Source: Isoetes taiwanensis
Taxonomy: Eukaryota > Streptophyta > Lycopodiopsida > Isoetales > Isoetaceae
DNA length: 64,000 bases
NCBI GenBank assembly: GCA_021234155.1
Contig: JAJEKV010000101.1
Location: forward strand, 1,157,140-1,221,139
Reading direction: 5' to 3'
Under the pieces are notes generated by a model that made no database searches, had not been told where the DNA came from, and saw only the letters and a list, made by a program, of their open reading frames with translations. The translations under genes and the position numbers were made by a program. Shown here piece after piece: positions 38,039 to 45,706 of the stretch. Position 1 is the first letter of the stretch, and each line of letters starts with the position of its first letter.

Positions 38039-38353
38039 CTACCAAGTCCAAAAGAGGGGGTATCCTTCTAAAAATCCTTTTTGGCCGGATTCGAGAAACC
38101 TTCTCCAAGTCTCAGGTTCATGAGCTCTAAAACAAGGCGAGCCACTTGCTAGGGAAATTAAGGTTGCTAACGCTTCTACAATATACCTCCTACAAATATC
38201 GCAGTAATTGAACAATGTGACGAATGAGCCAGAATGCAATTTTTTCTCTAAATATACCAACTCAACGCCCATAGCGTGGTTATCTTCCGATTCTTCTTGG
38301 CTGTCAATGTGGATTCCGTTAATAATTAAGAGTCTTTTCGACTTCTGGCCCAA
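38039..38353 (-). pseudogene. Y-module coding remnant, copy 4 (N-terminal side)
   Basis: 104-codon minus-strand frame: LLIINGIHIDSQEESEDNHA, MGVELVYLEKKLHSGSFVTL, CDICRRYIVEALATL, FRAHEPETWRRFLESG and FLEGYPLFWTW followed by a stop. It directly continues the head exons at 38,520-39,810 on the minus strand. Homologous DNA is seen in Y copies 1 (29,240-29,640) and 3 (34,680-35,110), both frameshifted. Unrecognised family. Confidence 0.45.
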
Positions 38354-38519
38354 AGTCAGCCTCCCAACTTATCCCCAATGCATAGATCCCCACTCACAAT
38401 GCAAAAACCTTGCTTCTATCTTTGAAATCCAGTTTCTCATGAGAATTCAAACTGTAGAAAGGCTTTGAAATCTCTCGTAGGCACTTAAGCTCTTCAGTAA
38501 AGAGAAGCTTAATCCCGCT

Positions 38520-38831
38520 TCACAGTTTATATTCCAAATAGTCAAGAAACTGCGAAAGTTCGCTACCAAATTCTACCTTATAATTTAATCTGCCAATAAG
38601 CCGGAGTACTAACGTGAGTAGCTCTTCTTAAAACATCTCCGTGCTCTGATTGATCTTGATCGCAACAATCTCCAATTCTAAATCGGCATCTTGGCAGCAG
38701 AGGTTATCTCTGATAATCCATTGCCCTGAGTGATTATCAAGTCCATGGTTGAGATTGGAGAGATTATCAAATCGATGGTGATAATCCTCCACCAGATGTT
38801 TAAGGGAGGCCGCAAATTCCTCCTTCTTCGA
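38520..38831 (-). pseudogene. Head exon, 104 codons with one stop (helical, unknown family)
   Basis: One minus-strand frame runs from 38,831 to a TGA at 38,520-38,522 with a single internal TAA after 61 codons. Parts: KKEEFAASLKHLVEDYHHRF, NLSNLNHGLDNHSGQWIIRD, DADLELEIVAIKINQSTEMF, stop, EELLTLVLRLIGRLNYKVEF and ELSQFLDYLEYKL. Charge and Leu/Ile spacing suggest a helical bundle or coiled coil. It follows the 38,886-39,098 frame and precedes the Y-module frames on the same strand, so it belongs to the same ancestral gene. This region is unique in the window. Confidence 0.5.
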
Positions 38832-38885
38832 TGATTATGGTGATAACCGCCTCGGCCTGCCGGCCTCGAGGGCTATTTGCTATAA

Positions 38886-39098
38886 TCATCTCAAGAGGAG
38901 GGTTATCCTCCTCTTCGTCCGGATGCGTTGCGAGATTAATCGGTTAATCATCTGACAGTATCTTCTGGTATCATCTATAATTTCACGAAATTGACCAAAG
39001 CTGCTGAGAATCATGAAAAGCTCACCTGGAGAGGGCTGATCTGCTGCACAGAGATGGACGAGCTTCATGCCCTCCGTTAATACTTTAAGCAGCTCCAT
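38886..39098 (-). pseudogene. Head exon (helical, unknown family)
   Basis: 70-codon minus-strand frame: MELLKVLTEGMKLVHLCAAD, PSPGELFMILSSFGQFREII and DDTRRYCQMINRLISQ. Periodic Leu/Ile and charged residues suggest amphipathic helices. The pattern loosely resembles N-terminal helical domains of some plant immune receptors, but this is an impression and not a motif match. It lies between the first exon (39,511-39,810) and the exon at 38,520-38,831. Confidence 0.45.
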
Positions 39099-39297
39099 GC
39101 CTGCTGAAGAAGCGCTTACAACCCTTTAACCGGCAGGCCTTTTGATCCGGTTGATCATGGCCGTCTGTTTCAACCTGGTGATAGCGCAGAATGGGCTGAG
39201 TCCTCCGGATTGAGGTGAGAAACAAGCTGAGATGCCTTGGATTCATCTCAGAAACAAGTAGCTCTGCCTTGAAGCCAGCTTCGGGTCGTGATAAGTT

Positions 39298-39368
39298 CAG
39301 GCTAGGGATGATAAACCAGGCTCGACGCTGATGCTAAAACCAGGCTAGGGATGATAAACGAGGCTAGG
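39298..39368 (+). repeat. Short tandem repeat AGGCTAGGGATGATAAA
   Basis: The block (C)AGGCTAGGGATGATAAAC is present near 39,299 and 39,341, and a diverged version (CAGGCTCGACGCTGATGCTAAAAC) sits between them. It lies in the presumed intron or tail after the first exon of the minus-strand gene. Confidence 0.7.
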
Positions 39369-39510
39369 TGCAGGTATGGTGCAGGCTTGCGTTCTTGATC
39401 GGCCAGCTCGTGCTGAAATATAGACCACTTGCTTGTTGCTTGTCAAATGGCTCGCCCCCGCTCGCTCCATTACTTCGCTGTAACAGCCCCGCAGGGGTGG
39501 CTGCAACCCT

Positions 39511-39810
39511 TCATCCTGACCGATGCGTGTTAAGAAACAGAACGGACCAGCCAGGATCGTGCAAGGCCTCTGCCAACTGACCGTGGTAGTCCTCCCAAAG
39601 ACCCATCCATAACTCAACATACTGGGCCTGACCGTGGTAGTCCGCCAAAGGACCCATCCATAGCTCAACATATTGGGCCACTGAATAAAACAGAGACTTG
39701 AGCACAACACACTGATTTTTATGAATCAAGTCGTCCTTGCTTAGAGCACTGTCAATCTTGGATGGCAGGGCCTTTAAATTGCCGAGCCATTCGTGAGATC
39801 CAGCCGCCAT
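39511..39810 (-). pseudogene. First exon of the minus-strand family, with 17-residue in-frame duplication
   Basis: An ATG at 39,810 opens MAAGSHEWLGNLKALPSKID, then SALSKDDLIHKNQCVVLKSL, QYVELWMGPLADYHGQA, QYVELWMGLWEDYHGQL and AEALHDPGWSVLFLNT, after which the frame breaks and appears to continue in another frame (EGLQPPLRGCYSEVMERAG). I chose this ATG because the block just upstream (AGTCAAGCGCTCTCAATTATC in minus sense) looks like leader sequence and is shared by the partial copies. The longer frame from 40,002 would add a stretch with no protein-like features. Three other copies of this exon start exist (about 41,356; 52,432; 53,990), all disrupted. Helix-rich; function unknown. Confidence 0.55.
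39577..39678 (-). repeat. 51-bp tandem duplication inside the first exon
   Basis: CTGACCGTGGTAGTCC begins at 39,577 and again at 39,628, exactly 51 bases apart, so the reading frame is kept. The two units differ at several positions. The same pair is present in the 12.6-kb second copy (about 52,193-52,285), so the duplication is older than the large one. Confidence 0.9.
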
Positions 39811-40095
39811 GGAAGGAGGAGAAGAGATAATTGAGAGCGCTTGACTTTCTATCGATCTCCAGTTGTTCCATGTGAAGTATCCTCTGTTTTTGAAGCCTGA
39901 CATTAACAAAATACCAATAATTACCCGACAACTAAACAATGTTGGACGTCTGCTACGTATCCTTGTGCCTAGGTGTGTGAGGGTCTTGCCTGGGAATTTC
40001 ATAAAATGCTTTCAATTAAGCGACACATATGCATAGATGGACAAAGGCGCGAACTCTTCCAACATTTCTTCATGATGTAAATGGCGCCAACAAAA
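39735..40095 (-). repeat. First-exon/leader segment, copy a
   Basis: This roughly 360-bp segment carries the exon start, the leader and TTTCATAAAATGC plus CATATGCATAGATGGACA. It occurs four times: here, 41,272-41,635 (b), 52,345-52,700 (c) and 53,925-54,250 (d). Copies a/b and c/d are each about 1.5 kb apart, so a tandem duplication within the unit preceded the 12.6-kb duplication. Confidence 0.85.
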
Positions 40096-40610
40096 GGAAG
40101 GAAGGGCTAGCTGAAGGATCTGTGGTCTATCAGTTGTGCTCCGTGATTAGAATTTACTTAACTAAATTTCCCTTTTTATAAAATTTGCTCACAGATATTG
40201 GGATGCTATCTTGCAGCGGGACGGTAATCCCGCAACCGCATTAGCCCGAACAGGCCACCGCCACTTTAATGGGCGCACTATATCTTATATTATAATGTTT
40301 TATCAGAAGTAATAGACCACGCCTCTAAATCTGAATTACCGAGATCATTATCCAATCAAATTGACTCCATTTAGATACATACAACTTACTTTAGGCTTCT
40401 TCTCGTAAGATGGCCAATTGCTCATCCCTATTCTAGCCGTGGAGGTATGGACTGTCCGTTGTTTATGGCGTGGACGTGCCAGGCGTAGTTTCGCTTCCTG
40501 AGGTAAATCACGCTTTTGCTACTTTGCCGAACCTTATAAGTTTAATAGTGCCCACCTTTGGTCAGCCAATTTTGGTAATTGCTTGAGGCTACTTTAGCTC
40601 GAGTTTGCCA

Positions 40611-40933
40611 TGGTATATAAAATCTTCAGCTCATGCACCGGTAGAATGAAATAGGCTTCAAAAACCACCATGGAGGCTTTACGCATAAACACAGAGCTAC
40701 GCCTCGAGTTACAAAATCAGAAAGTGGGGCACCCCCGGTTCACGCGCAGGAGTAATTCTTTTTTCTTTGGTGTGTGTGCCGCAGCTTCCTTGCTAGGTTT
40801 GCCTAAGCACATGCGCACAACAAGCATGCGTGCTATGTTCACGCTTTTGATTTATGGAAGAGCAAGAGCTTATTTTGAAATAGACACTAAGCAAAAGGCA
40901 TTTCAAATACTAATGTACTTCTATTTTCCTTGA
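40611..40933 (+). CDS. Plus-strand start with TATA box, 87 codons, function unknown (copy 1)
   Basis: A TATATAAAA box at 40,613-40,622 lies about 50 bases upstream of an ATG at 40,670 in excellent context (CCACCATGG). The frame starts MEALRINTELRLELQNQK and ends near 40,933. In copy 2 the TATAAA (53,250-53,255) and CCACCATGGAGGCTT are retained, but the frame soon diverges (MEASNLTISHTGPRGLQNQ), with LQNQ still recognisable. Kept promoter geometry in both copies suggests a real start site, divergent from the minus-strand first exons on either side. The body is not recognised and the real exon boundary is unclear. Confidence 0.35.
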
Positions 40934-41271
40934 AGGGGCTGGGATTAATCAAGCAAAGATCTTGCCTCCATTTCAATAAATCAAATTGAGGCCGAAGAAA
41001 GTCGTGAACGCTTTTAAGGCCTTTGGCCTACTATTTTGCATATGGGAAATATGCAATGGACTACCTGTAACTCTCTTGGTATCTGTGTAACGGTAATGTT
41101 GCTCTAAGCCGCAACTTCTTAAAAATGCATATATTGATTAACTTATGATTCCTATAGGTTACCAAGTTAAAGTCATTCTAGCTAATGGGAAATGACTGGA
41201 ACGAATTTTTAAGTTTCCCATGGGAATTTAATGTGCTTCGCTCAGATAGATCCAAGATTTACTGTCTTGCG

Positions 41272-41635
41272 ATGGGCCATGCGAGCACCCGCCAATCTTT
41301 GGATGGCAGGCCTTTAGATTGTTGGGCGCCATTCGCAAGATCCAAACTCGGGCCATGGAAGGAGGGAGAAGAGATAATTGAGAGCGCTTTGACTTTCTAT
41401 CGATTTGCAAATTGTTCCCATGAAGTATCCTCTCGCTTTTGAAGGCCTGCATATTAACAAAAATACCAATAATTACCCTAATAACTAAATAATGCTCAAG
41501 TCCTAACGCATCCTTCGTACCTAGGTAGGGGTCTTGCCCTGAAATTTCATAAAATGCCTTTAGCGACATATGCATCATAGATGGACAAGGGCGCCAACTT
41601 TCCAAATATTTCTTCCCCGGCGTAAATGGCTAATA
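41272..41635 (-). repeat. First-exon/leader segment, copy b
   Basis: Diverged copy of 39,735-40,095. The exon start reads MARVWILRMAPNNLKACHPK, where copy a has MAAGSHEWLGNLKALPSK, so it is frameshifted. Homology stops just after the CCAATCTTTGG block, so the rest of the exon, including the 51-bp repeat, is absent. Confidence 0.8.
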
Positions 41636-41923
41636 ACAAAAGGATCTCGTGCCATTTTACACCCCATCTAGGTTAAACTTAGCAAATTTGACTTATCTCT
41701 AACTTCAATCGCAATTGGGCCCAGCTAATATCTCCGTTAATGCATTTGCCACGGCTGTTATAATTTTAAAACGGAAAACTCTACACCAGTATATCATTTC
41801 GCATAAGACACCGTGAGTTAACATCCGCTTGACGCGTAAATTAACCGGCGGAAAGTGGATTAGTGTAACGTTAAGAAGAAATAAATCACCAACAATGTCC
41901 TTTTATCGCCAGCTTAACCTTAT

Positions 41924-42039
41924 ATGTCGATGCAACCCGACTCCACCGCCGCCGAGGTATCATTAATCGTGGCCAAGATGCACGCGTATCGGGTGGTCAT
42001 GGAAGAGGGGCGAGAGATGGCGCCGTCGCCGCCTAAGAG
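41924..42039 (+). CDS. Candidate exon with conserved donor, function unknown (copy 1)
   Basis: An ATG at 41,924 starts MSMQPDSTAAEVSLIVAKMH, then VVMEEGREMAPSPPK, and ends at AAGAG|GTAATC (donor GT at 42,040-42,041). In copy 2 (54,547-54,677) the frame is also open: MSVCNSDSTAAEVIINV, then VVMEESAAEM and IKR|GTAACT. The start, DSTAAEV, VVMEE and the splice donor are all kept, which is strong internal evidence for an exon. A likely next exon ends at 42,286 with DEFDESDGINYDLKK before GGTTAG (copy 2: 54,870-54,926), and a third open piece lies near 42,383-42,450 (TKHQLEDARFFMHRWIPKK). Family unknown. Confidence 0.5.
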
Positions 42040-42214
42040 GTAATCTCGCTTTTTACATTGAAATTTTGATATCAAGTAAGAATGCATTTAGACAGAGTAG
42101 ATAATTTTTATTCTTTTTCTATCTTCATTGCTTAAAAAAATTAATTAAAGATAGGACAGGAATAGGAACAAGATCATAAATTTCTTGTTGTTTTCTCTTC
42201 CTTTTGAATGCTTG

Positions 42215-42286
42215 AAAGATCCAAGAAAAGTTTTAAGCGGGATGAATTCGATGAATCTGATGGTATAAATTATGACTTGAAGAAAG
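42215..42286 (+). CDS. Candidate acidic second exon (copy 1)
   Basis: Short open piece encoding KSFKRDEFDESDGINYDLKK, ending at a GT donor (42,287-42,288) and preceded by T-rich intron-like DNA. Copy 2 keeps ESDG-INYD with small indels. It is probably the continuation of the exon at 41,924-42,039. Function unknown. Confidence 0.4.
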
Positions 42287-43960
42287 GTTAGTGGCCTATG
42301 GCACTTTATTTTTAAATCCTTTGCCATCTCCCCTCAGATAAACTAATATTCACAACCAGTACTCCGCTTCTAGCCACCAAGCACCAACTTGAGGATGCAC
42401 GATTCTTCATGCACCGATGGATCCCAAAAAAGAAGAGATCATGAATTGGGTCTAAGGAAGAGACAAGGGATGTTAGTGGAGTTCAAAAGTGCATCGGCTA
42501 GTTTAGAGGGAAGCCTGCCCAGTATAAGATGAAATCTAGTATCAAGGTGGAGGAAGATTTCAAAATGGCGTGTAAGTAGATTAGAGATGCCTATGGTTGT
42601 GTTAAAGTATAGAATCTAATTGGGAATATAAGACTATACACCATTTTGCAAGAAAAACCGGGTATAGTCGGAGTATTTTTTCTAATTCCTAAATTTGAGG
42701 TGAAAAGAGTCTATAATCCTTTTTTTTTTTGAGAGAGATAAAAAGGATCTTATTTACTTTAAAGGATGGTACAAAGCCACATGGCAGGGTGTACTCATCC
42801 GCAACTGAGATGAGATATCTACATGGCTCCTTCTTGTATTTATTCCCTTTGTAATTTCCTAGTAGTGTGTAAGCTTAGGTAGGTTCCCATATTTCAATCT
42901 TTTACTTCTTCTTTTCACCTCCTCGGCTACCGAATTTTTTCAAATTCTTTCAAGACTATATGTAGAAGCCCATGTGGGTGATATGTCATCTTGATTTTCA
43001 CCAAGACCAAGAAGCCCTTTCCCCCATATTGACTGTGATTTTGTCCTGCCCTAGCTATATGAAAGCGCCACCTTCTTCATGGTGCACCATTCTAGGAAGG
43101 ATTCCAACAACAGCCTTGGTACCTAACGGTATTCAAAGTTATCCGCACTCCAGCGCCCACTATGCTAGGCCATGGTGAGACAGATGTGCCGGGCTCATAG
43201 GGTATTTGCACACCACCGCTCTTACTTAAGTAACACCTAATTGACTATACTGAACAGGCACTTATTATACACCAAAAACATGACATAGTCCTCACATGGC
43301 GCTTCAAAGGAGAAGGTCCCACTTTGACCTCCCCGCTCGGGGAACCTTTGGGACCATTAGGATCCGGCGTTGTATCGAGAATGATTACACTCTACGCCCA
43401 TCTAGCATCCCCCCTGAGTAGCTTTGTCCCCGTTTGGTCTAGAGTCCGAAGCTTTGGCTCCAGATTTCTTAGGGTTGTGATGGATCCATTTTATTGAGTG
43501 CGTGGCTTCATGATGACATCCCGCAACCCTCTCCCGAGCTCTGCCTCTCTCCCACTCCCCCCGCTTGCGCTTTCTGTACTTGGTGTGTCGATGGATGCCT
43601 CGTGGTCTCACGCTCTTCTATGTCCTTGTGCTTGCATTTCTTGGTCTCAGGTGCCTGTGTCGAAAGTGTGTTATGATTAGCTCCCTGGCTCCTGACATTC
43701 TTTCCCTTGACCTGCTTGGTAGTGCCTTCCTTTGGCCTTGTTTTGGAGTGTGTGCTCTATGGTTGCTTCCATGTATAGTCTTCGGGCTCACCTGTAAGCA
43801 CATGCTAGTTGTTTTGGGTTCATGCATGACTCCACCCACCACATCAAAACATGACCATTTTCTAATGCTAAAATAACCAATACAATGGTACACAATGATT
43901 ATTTAATTTTCAACGGTCTCTATGCAAATAGAAGTTCATAAGGCATCGAATCATTTACAG
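42287..43960. other. No recognised gene; poly-A/T run and Lys/Ser-rich minus frames
   Basis: A 10-base T run near 42,721-42,730 (19-20 T in copy 2, about 55,376-55,394) would be a poly-A tract on the minus strand. Minus-strand frames at 43,402-43,611 and 43,618-43,893, and their copy-2 counterparts near 56,145-56,360, are hydrophilic (KVAGCHHEA is shared: RVAGCHHEA in copy 1), but plus-strand frames in the same place are equally long. I cannot decide whether either is coding. Confidence 0.5.
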
Positions 43961-44037
43961 TTCGTTTCCTGATCAAGCATTCACTTCACAACTTTAGGTA
44001 TCTCTTGTTTGCTTGGCCAACCCAAGCATGATCTTCC

Positions 44038-44305
44038 TCAATCGGCCCTGTGTACAATCTCCCAATGCTTTATGATCAAATCGATGTCTTCTTATGACAT
44101 CTCAGCACCGATCCACCGAGAATCAAAATTTCTAAAAACCTCGATGTTTTCTGTTGTTTTTCTATTGGTCCATATAACATTTTTAATTAATAGAATCTCA
44201 TTGTTTTCAACATAACATGATAGGCCATGTATGGAGATTCACGTTTCCCGATTTAATTTCAATCATAACTTCAGGGAAGATAAAATCCCCTTTAGCATGC
44301 ATCAC
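44038..44305 (-). pseudogene. Minus-strand coding remnant next to RPA1 (identity unknown)
   Basis: Immediately downstream of the RPA1 exons on the minus strand, two open stretches follow with a one-base shift. The first runs 44,302-44,216 (MHAKGDFIFPEVMIEIKSGN, then VNLHTWPIM). The second runs 44,214-44,038 (YVENNEILLIKNVIWTNRKT, TENIEVFRNFDSRWIGAEMS, stop, EDIDLIIKHWEIVHRAD, stop). The composition is clearly protein-like. The peptide does not match the part of RPA1 that normally follows domain A, so it may be an unrelated exon, a fused gene or a rearranged fragment. Copy 2 (about 56,700-56,980) keeps HAKGDFIFHEV and parts of the rest. Confidence 0.5.
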
Positions 44306-44795
44306 GATCCTGTAATTCCTTAAAACAGGCAGCATGGTCTGTCATTATAGCATGATAACTTTGTACATCAAGTGTAATCTGGTAGTCATTCTGTACAGTT
44401 GAGTATCGTTTATTAGCAGGATGAACAGTTCCTTTCGATATATAATAGACATGCATGCATAGCAAGAAGCTGCAAAAAAGAAACTTCAACTCGACTCATT
44501 AAAATGCATGCATACAGGATAAACTTGCCTTCATAAATTCGAATTTCTCGTAAAACTTATCTACTACCTCATCGAACATCGTTGTTTGAATTTCTGTGCC
44601 CTGTACATATGCAAATGCAACACTCTCAACATGCATAAACTGCAAAAAGTACCATCAATTTGAGACAATTACTACTCACAGCCTCATCTGTTAGCTCAAC
44701 ATTGAACACTTTGCCTTTACCTTGTATACGTTTATTATCAAACTCTGCCCTTTCCAACTTACCCTCACCTTAATTGTCCAATTTGTCTGATAAGA
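44292..44795 (-). pseudogene. RPA1: RPA1 (RPA70) DNA-binding domain A fragment, copy 1
   Basis: RPA1 is the large subunit of the heterotrimer that coats single-stranded DNA in replication and repair in the nucleus. Minus-strand exons: 44,795-44,680 holds YQTNWTIKVRVSWKG and, in a shifted frame, IQGKGKVFNVELTDEA before a GTGAGT donor. 44,600-44,529 holds GTEIQTTMFDEVVDKFYEKF after a TGTACAG acceptor. From 44,469 follows MHVYYISKGTVHPANKRYST then VQNDYQITLDVQS. FNVELTDE, the ATMF-like core, YYISKG and NDY-TL are hallmarks of the first central OB fold of RPA1. The second exon ends at GCAAGT, a GC-type donor or a mutated GT. Only this domain is present; the N-terminal OB fold, domains B and C and the zinc ribbon were not found. 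At least one frameshift makes this a pseudogene or a damaged sequence. Copy 2 is at 57,030-57,480. Confidence 0.85.
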
Positions 44796-44892
44796 ATTTA
44801 ACTATGACAGCGGACCTGTTGGAATGTTGGAGCATGTGTAATGGGCACACATGAAGAATGACTTAGTGGAGGAGTGTTGAAAGTCCATCAAA

Positions 44893-44964
44893 GGGCTGGT
44901 AGCTCAGTGGTAGAGTACTTGGCTTGCAAGCAAGAGATCTTGGGTTCGATCCCTAGCCTGTCCA
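44893..44964 (+). tRNA. tRNA-Ala(UGC)-like sequence, possibly the head of a tRNA-derived SINE
   Basis: 72 nt fold as a tRNA: acceptor GGGCTGG/CCTGTCC (one T-T mismatch), TA at 8-9, D arm GCTC-AGTGGTA-GAGT, anticodon arm CTTGG-CTTGCAA-GCAAG with anticodon TGC (Ala) and one G-G mismatch, T arm TTGGG-TTCGATC-CCTAG, discriminator A. Internal promoter A box (TAGCTCAGTGG) and B box (GGTTCGATCC) are intact. The two stem mismatches and the repeated 3' half that follows suggest a tRNA pseudogene or SINE head rather than an ordinary gene. It sits about 100 bp upstream of the RPA1 exons, on the opposite strand. Confidence 0.6.
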
Positions 44965-44992
44965 TCCAATCATAGAAGGCTCATTTCTCAAC

Positions 44993-45070
44993 ATGGTATT
45001 TTGCAAGCAAGAGGTCCTGGGTTCGATCCCCAGCCTGTCCACCCAACCATAGAAGGCTCATTTCTCAATA
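44993..45070 (+). repeat. Repeated 3' half of the tRNA-like sequence
   Basis: TTGCAAGCAAGAGGTCCTGGG-TTCGATCCCCAGCCTGTCCA plus ACCATAGAAGGCTCATTTCTCAA repeats the anticodon-to-3'-end part and downstream tail of 44,893-44,985, about 84 bases later. There is no D arm. The T arm is in better condition than in the first unit (perfect CTGGG/CCCAG stem). Confidence 0.85.
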
Positions 45071-45700
45071 CGGACAAATTGTTTTCCTAATGTTTATACT
45101 CTCTTCTCCATTGGTGCAGTTGTCCATCCCTCCATCCCTCTAGTTTGATTTGCACTGTGCCATGAGCAACAATCAAACATTTTGCATTTAGCTTGGGGAT
45201 CATCTCACTATGCAAGGCAAGCCATCCGGCCGCTGCCTGCGCTGAACAGAAACAAGGGAAGTCATGAACACAAATAATTCAGCAATAATAAGTCAAACTA
45301 GGCTAGATCTAACAGTAAACAGAGGTACAAGGATTATGAAAGATTTAGGTGAAGTTCTTCCCTTCAAACAGAAGCAACAATTGTATTAATAAGAAAGGAT
45401 CGGCCTTTTCCAGAATCGCTTTTTCTATTTGCAAATAGCAGATAATAACAATGGATAATGATAGATCGACTAAGTTAGTGAAGATCCGGCCTTTTTCCCA
45501 CGTCGAAATGGCCTTTTTCTTGATAGATATGGAGATCCGGCCAAACTTTGTTTATCCTGACACGAATCGATCAGAATATCGCACGGTTCGCTATCATCCA
45601 ATTCAACTTTTTAAAATAATGTTGTTCCTTAGCTTAACTAATTAAATTGTCTATCCAAATAAAGACCATATATAAATATTCCCTAGATTCACAAGGCAAA
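45071..45700. other. No recognised gene between the tRNA-like repeat and the PPR remnant
   Basis: AT-rich, collinear with 57,740-58,380 in copy 2. The short frames are not conserved between the two copies. Confidence 0.6.
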
Positions 45701-45706
45701 CTAAGC

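Larger units (their letters stand above)
35158..38530 (-). repeat. Module Y, copy 4 (next to the head exons)
   Basis: The rightmost Y copy, joined directly to the unique head region at about 38,530. Its minus-strand remnants are at 36,936-37,118, 37,144-37,398 and 38,039-38,353. No X module lies between this copy and copy 3. Confidence 0.88.

Noticed and set aside
38886-39810. Naming the minus-strand family an NLR or RPW8-type immune receptor
   Set aside because: The helical look is suggestive, but no P-loop, kinase-2, GLPL or LRR pattern is visible anywhere in the X/Y modules.
43565-43876. Hydrophobic plus-strand frame (and 56,181-56,546) as a membrane protein
   Set aside because: The copies differ in frame and sequence along most of the length, and the hydrophobicity follows from T-rich codons.
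44893-44964. Organelle-derived tRNA insertion
   Set aside because: There is no flanking plastid or mitochondrial sequence, and the repeated 3' half plus tail fits a nuclear SINE or tRNA pseudogene better.
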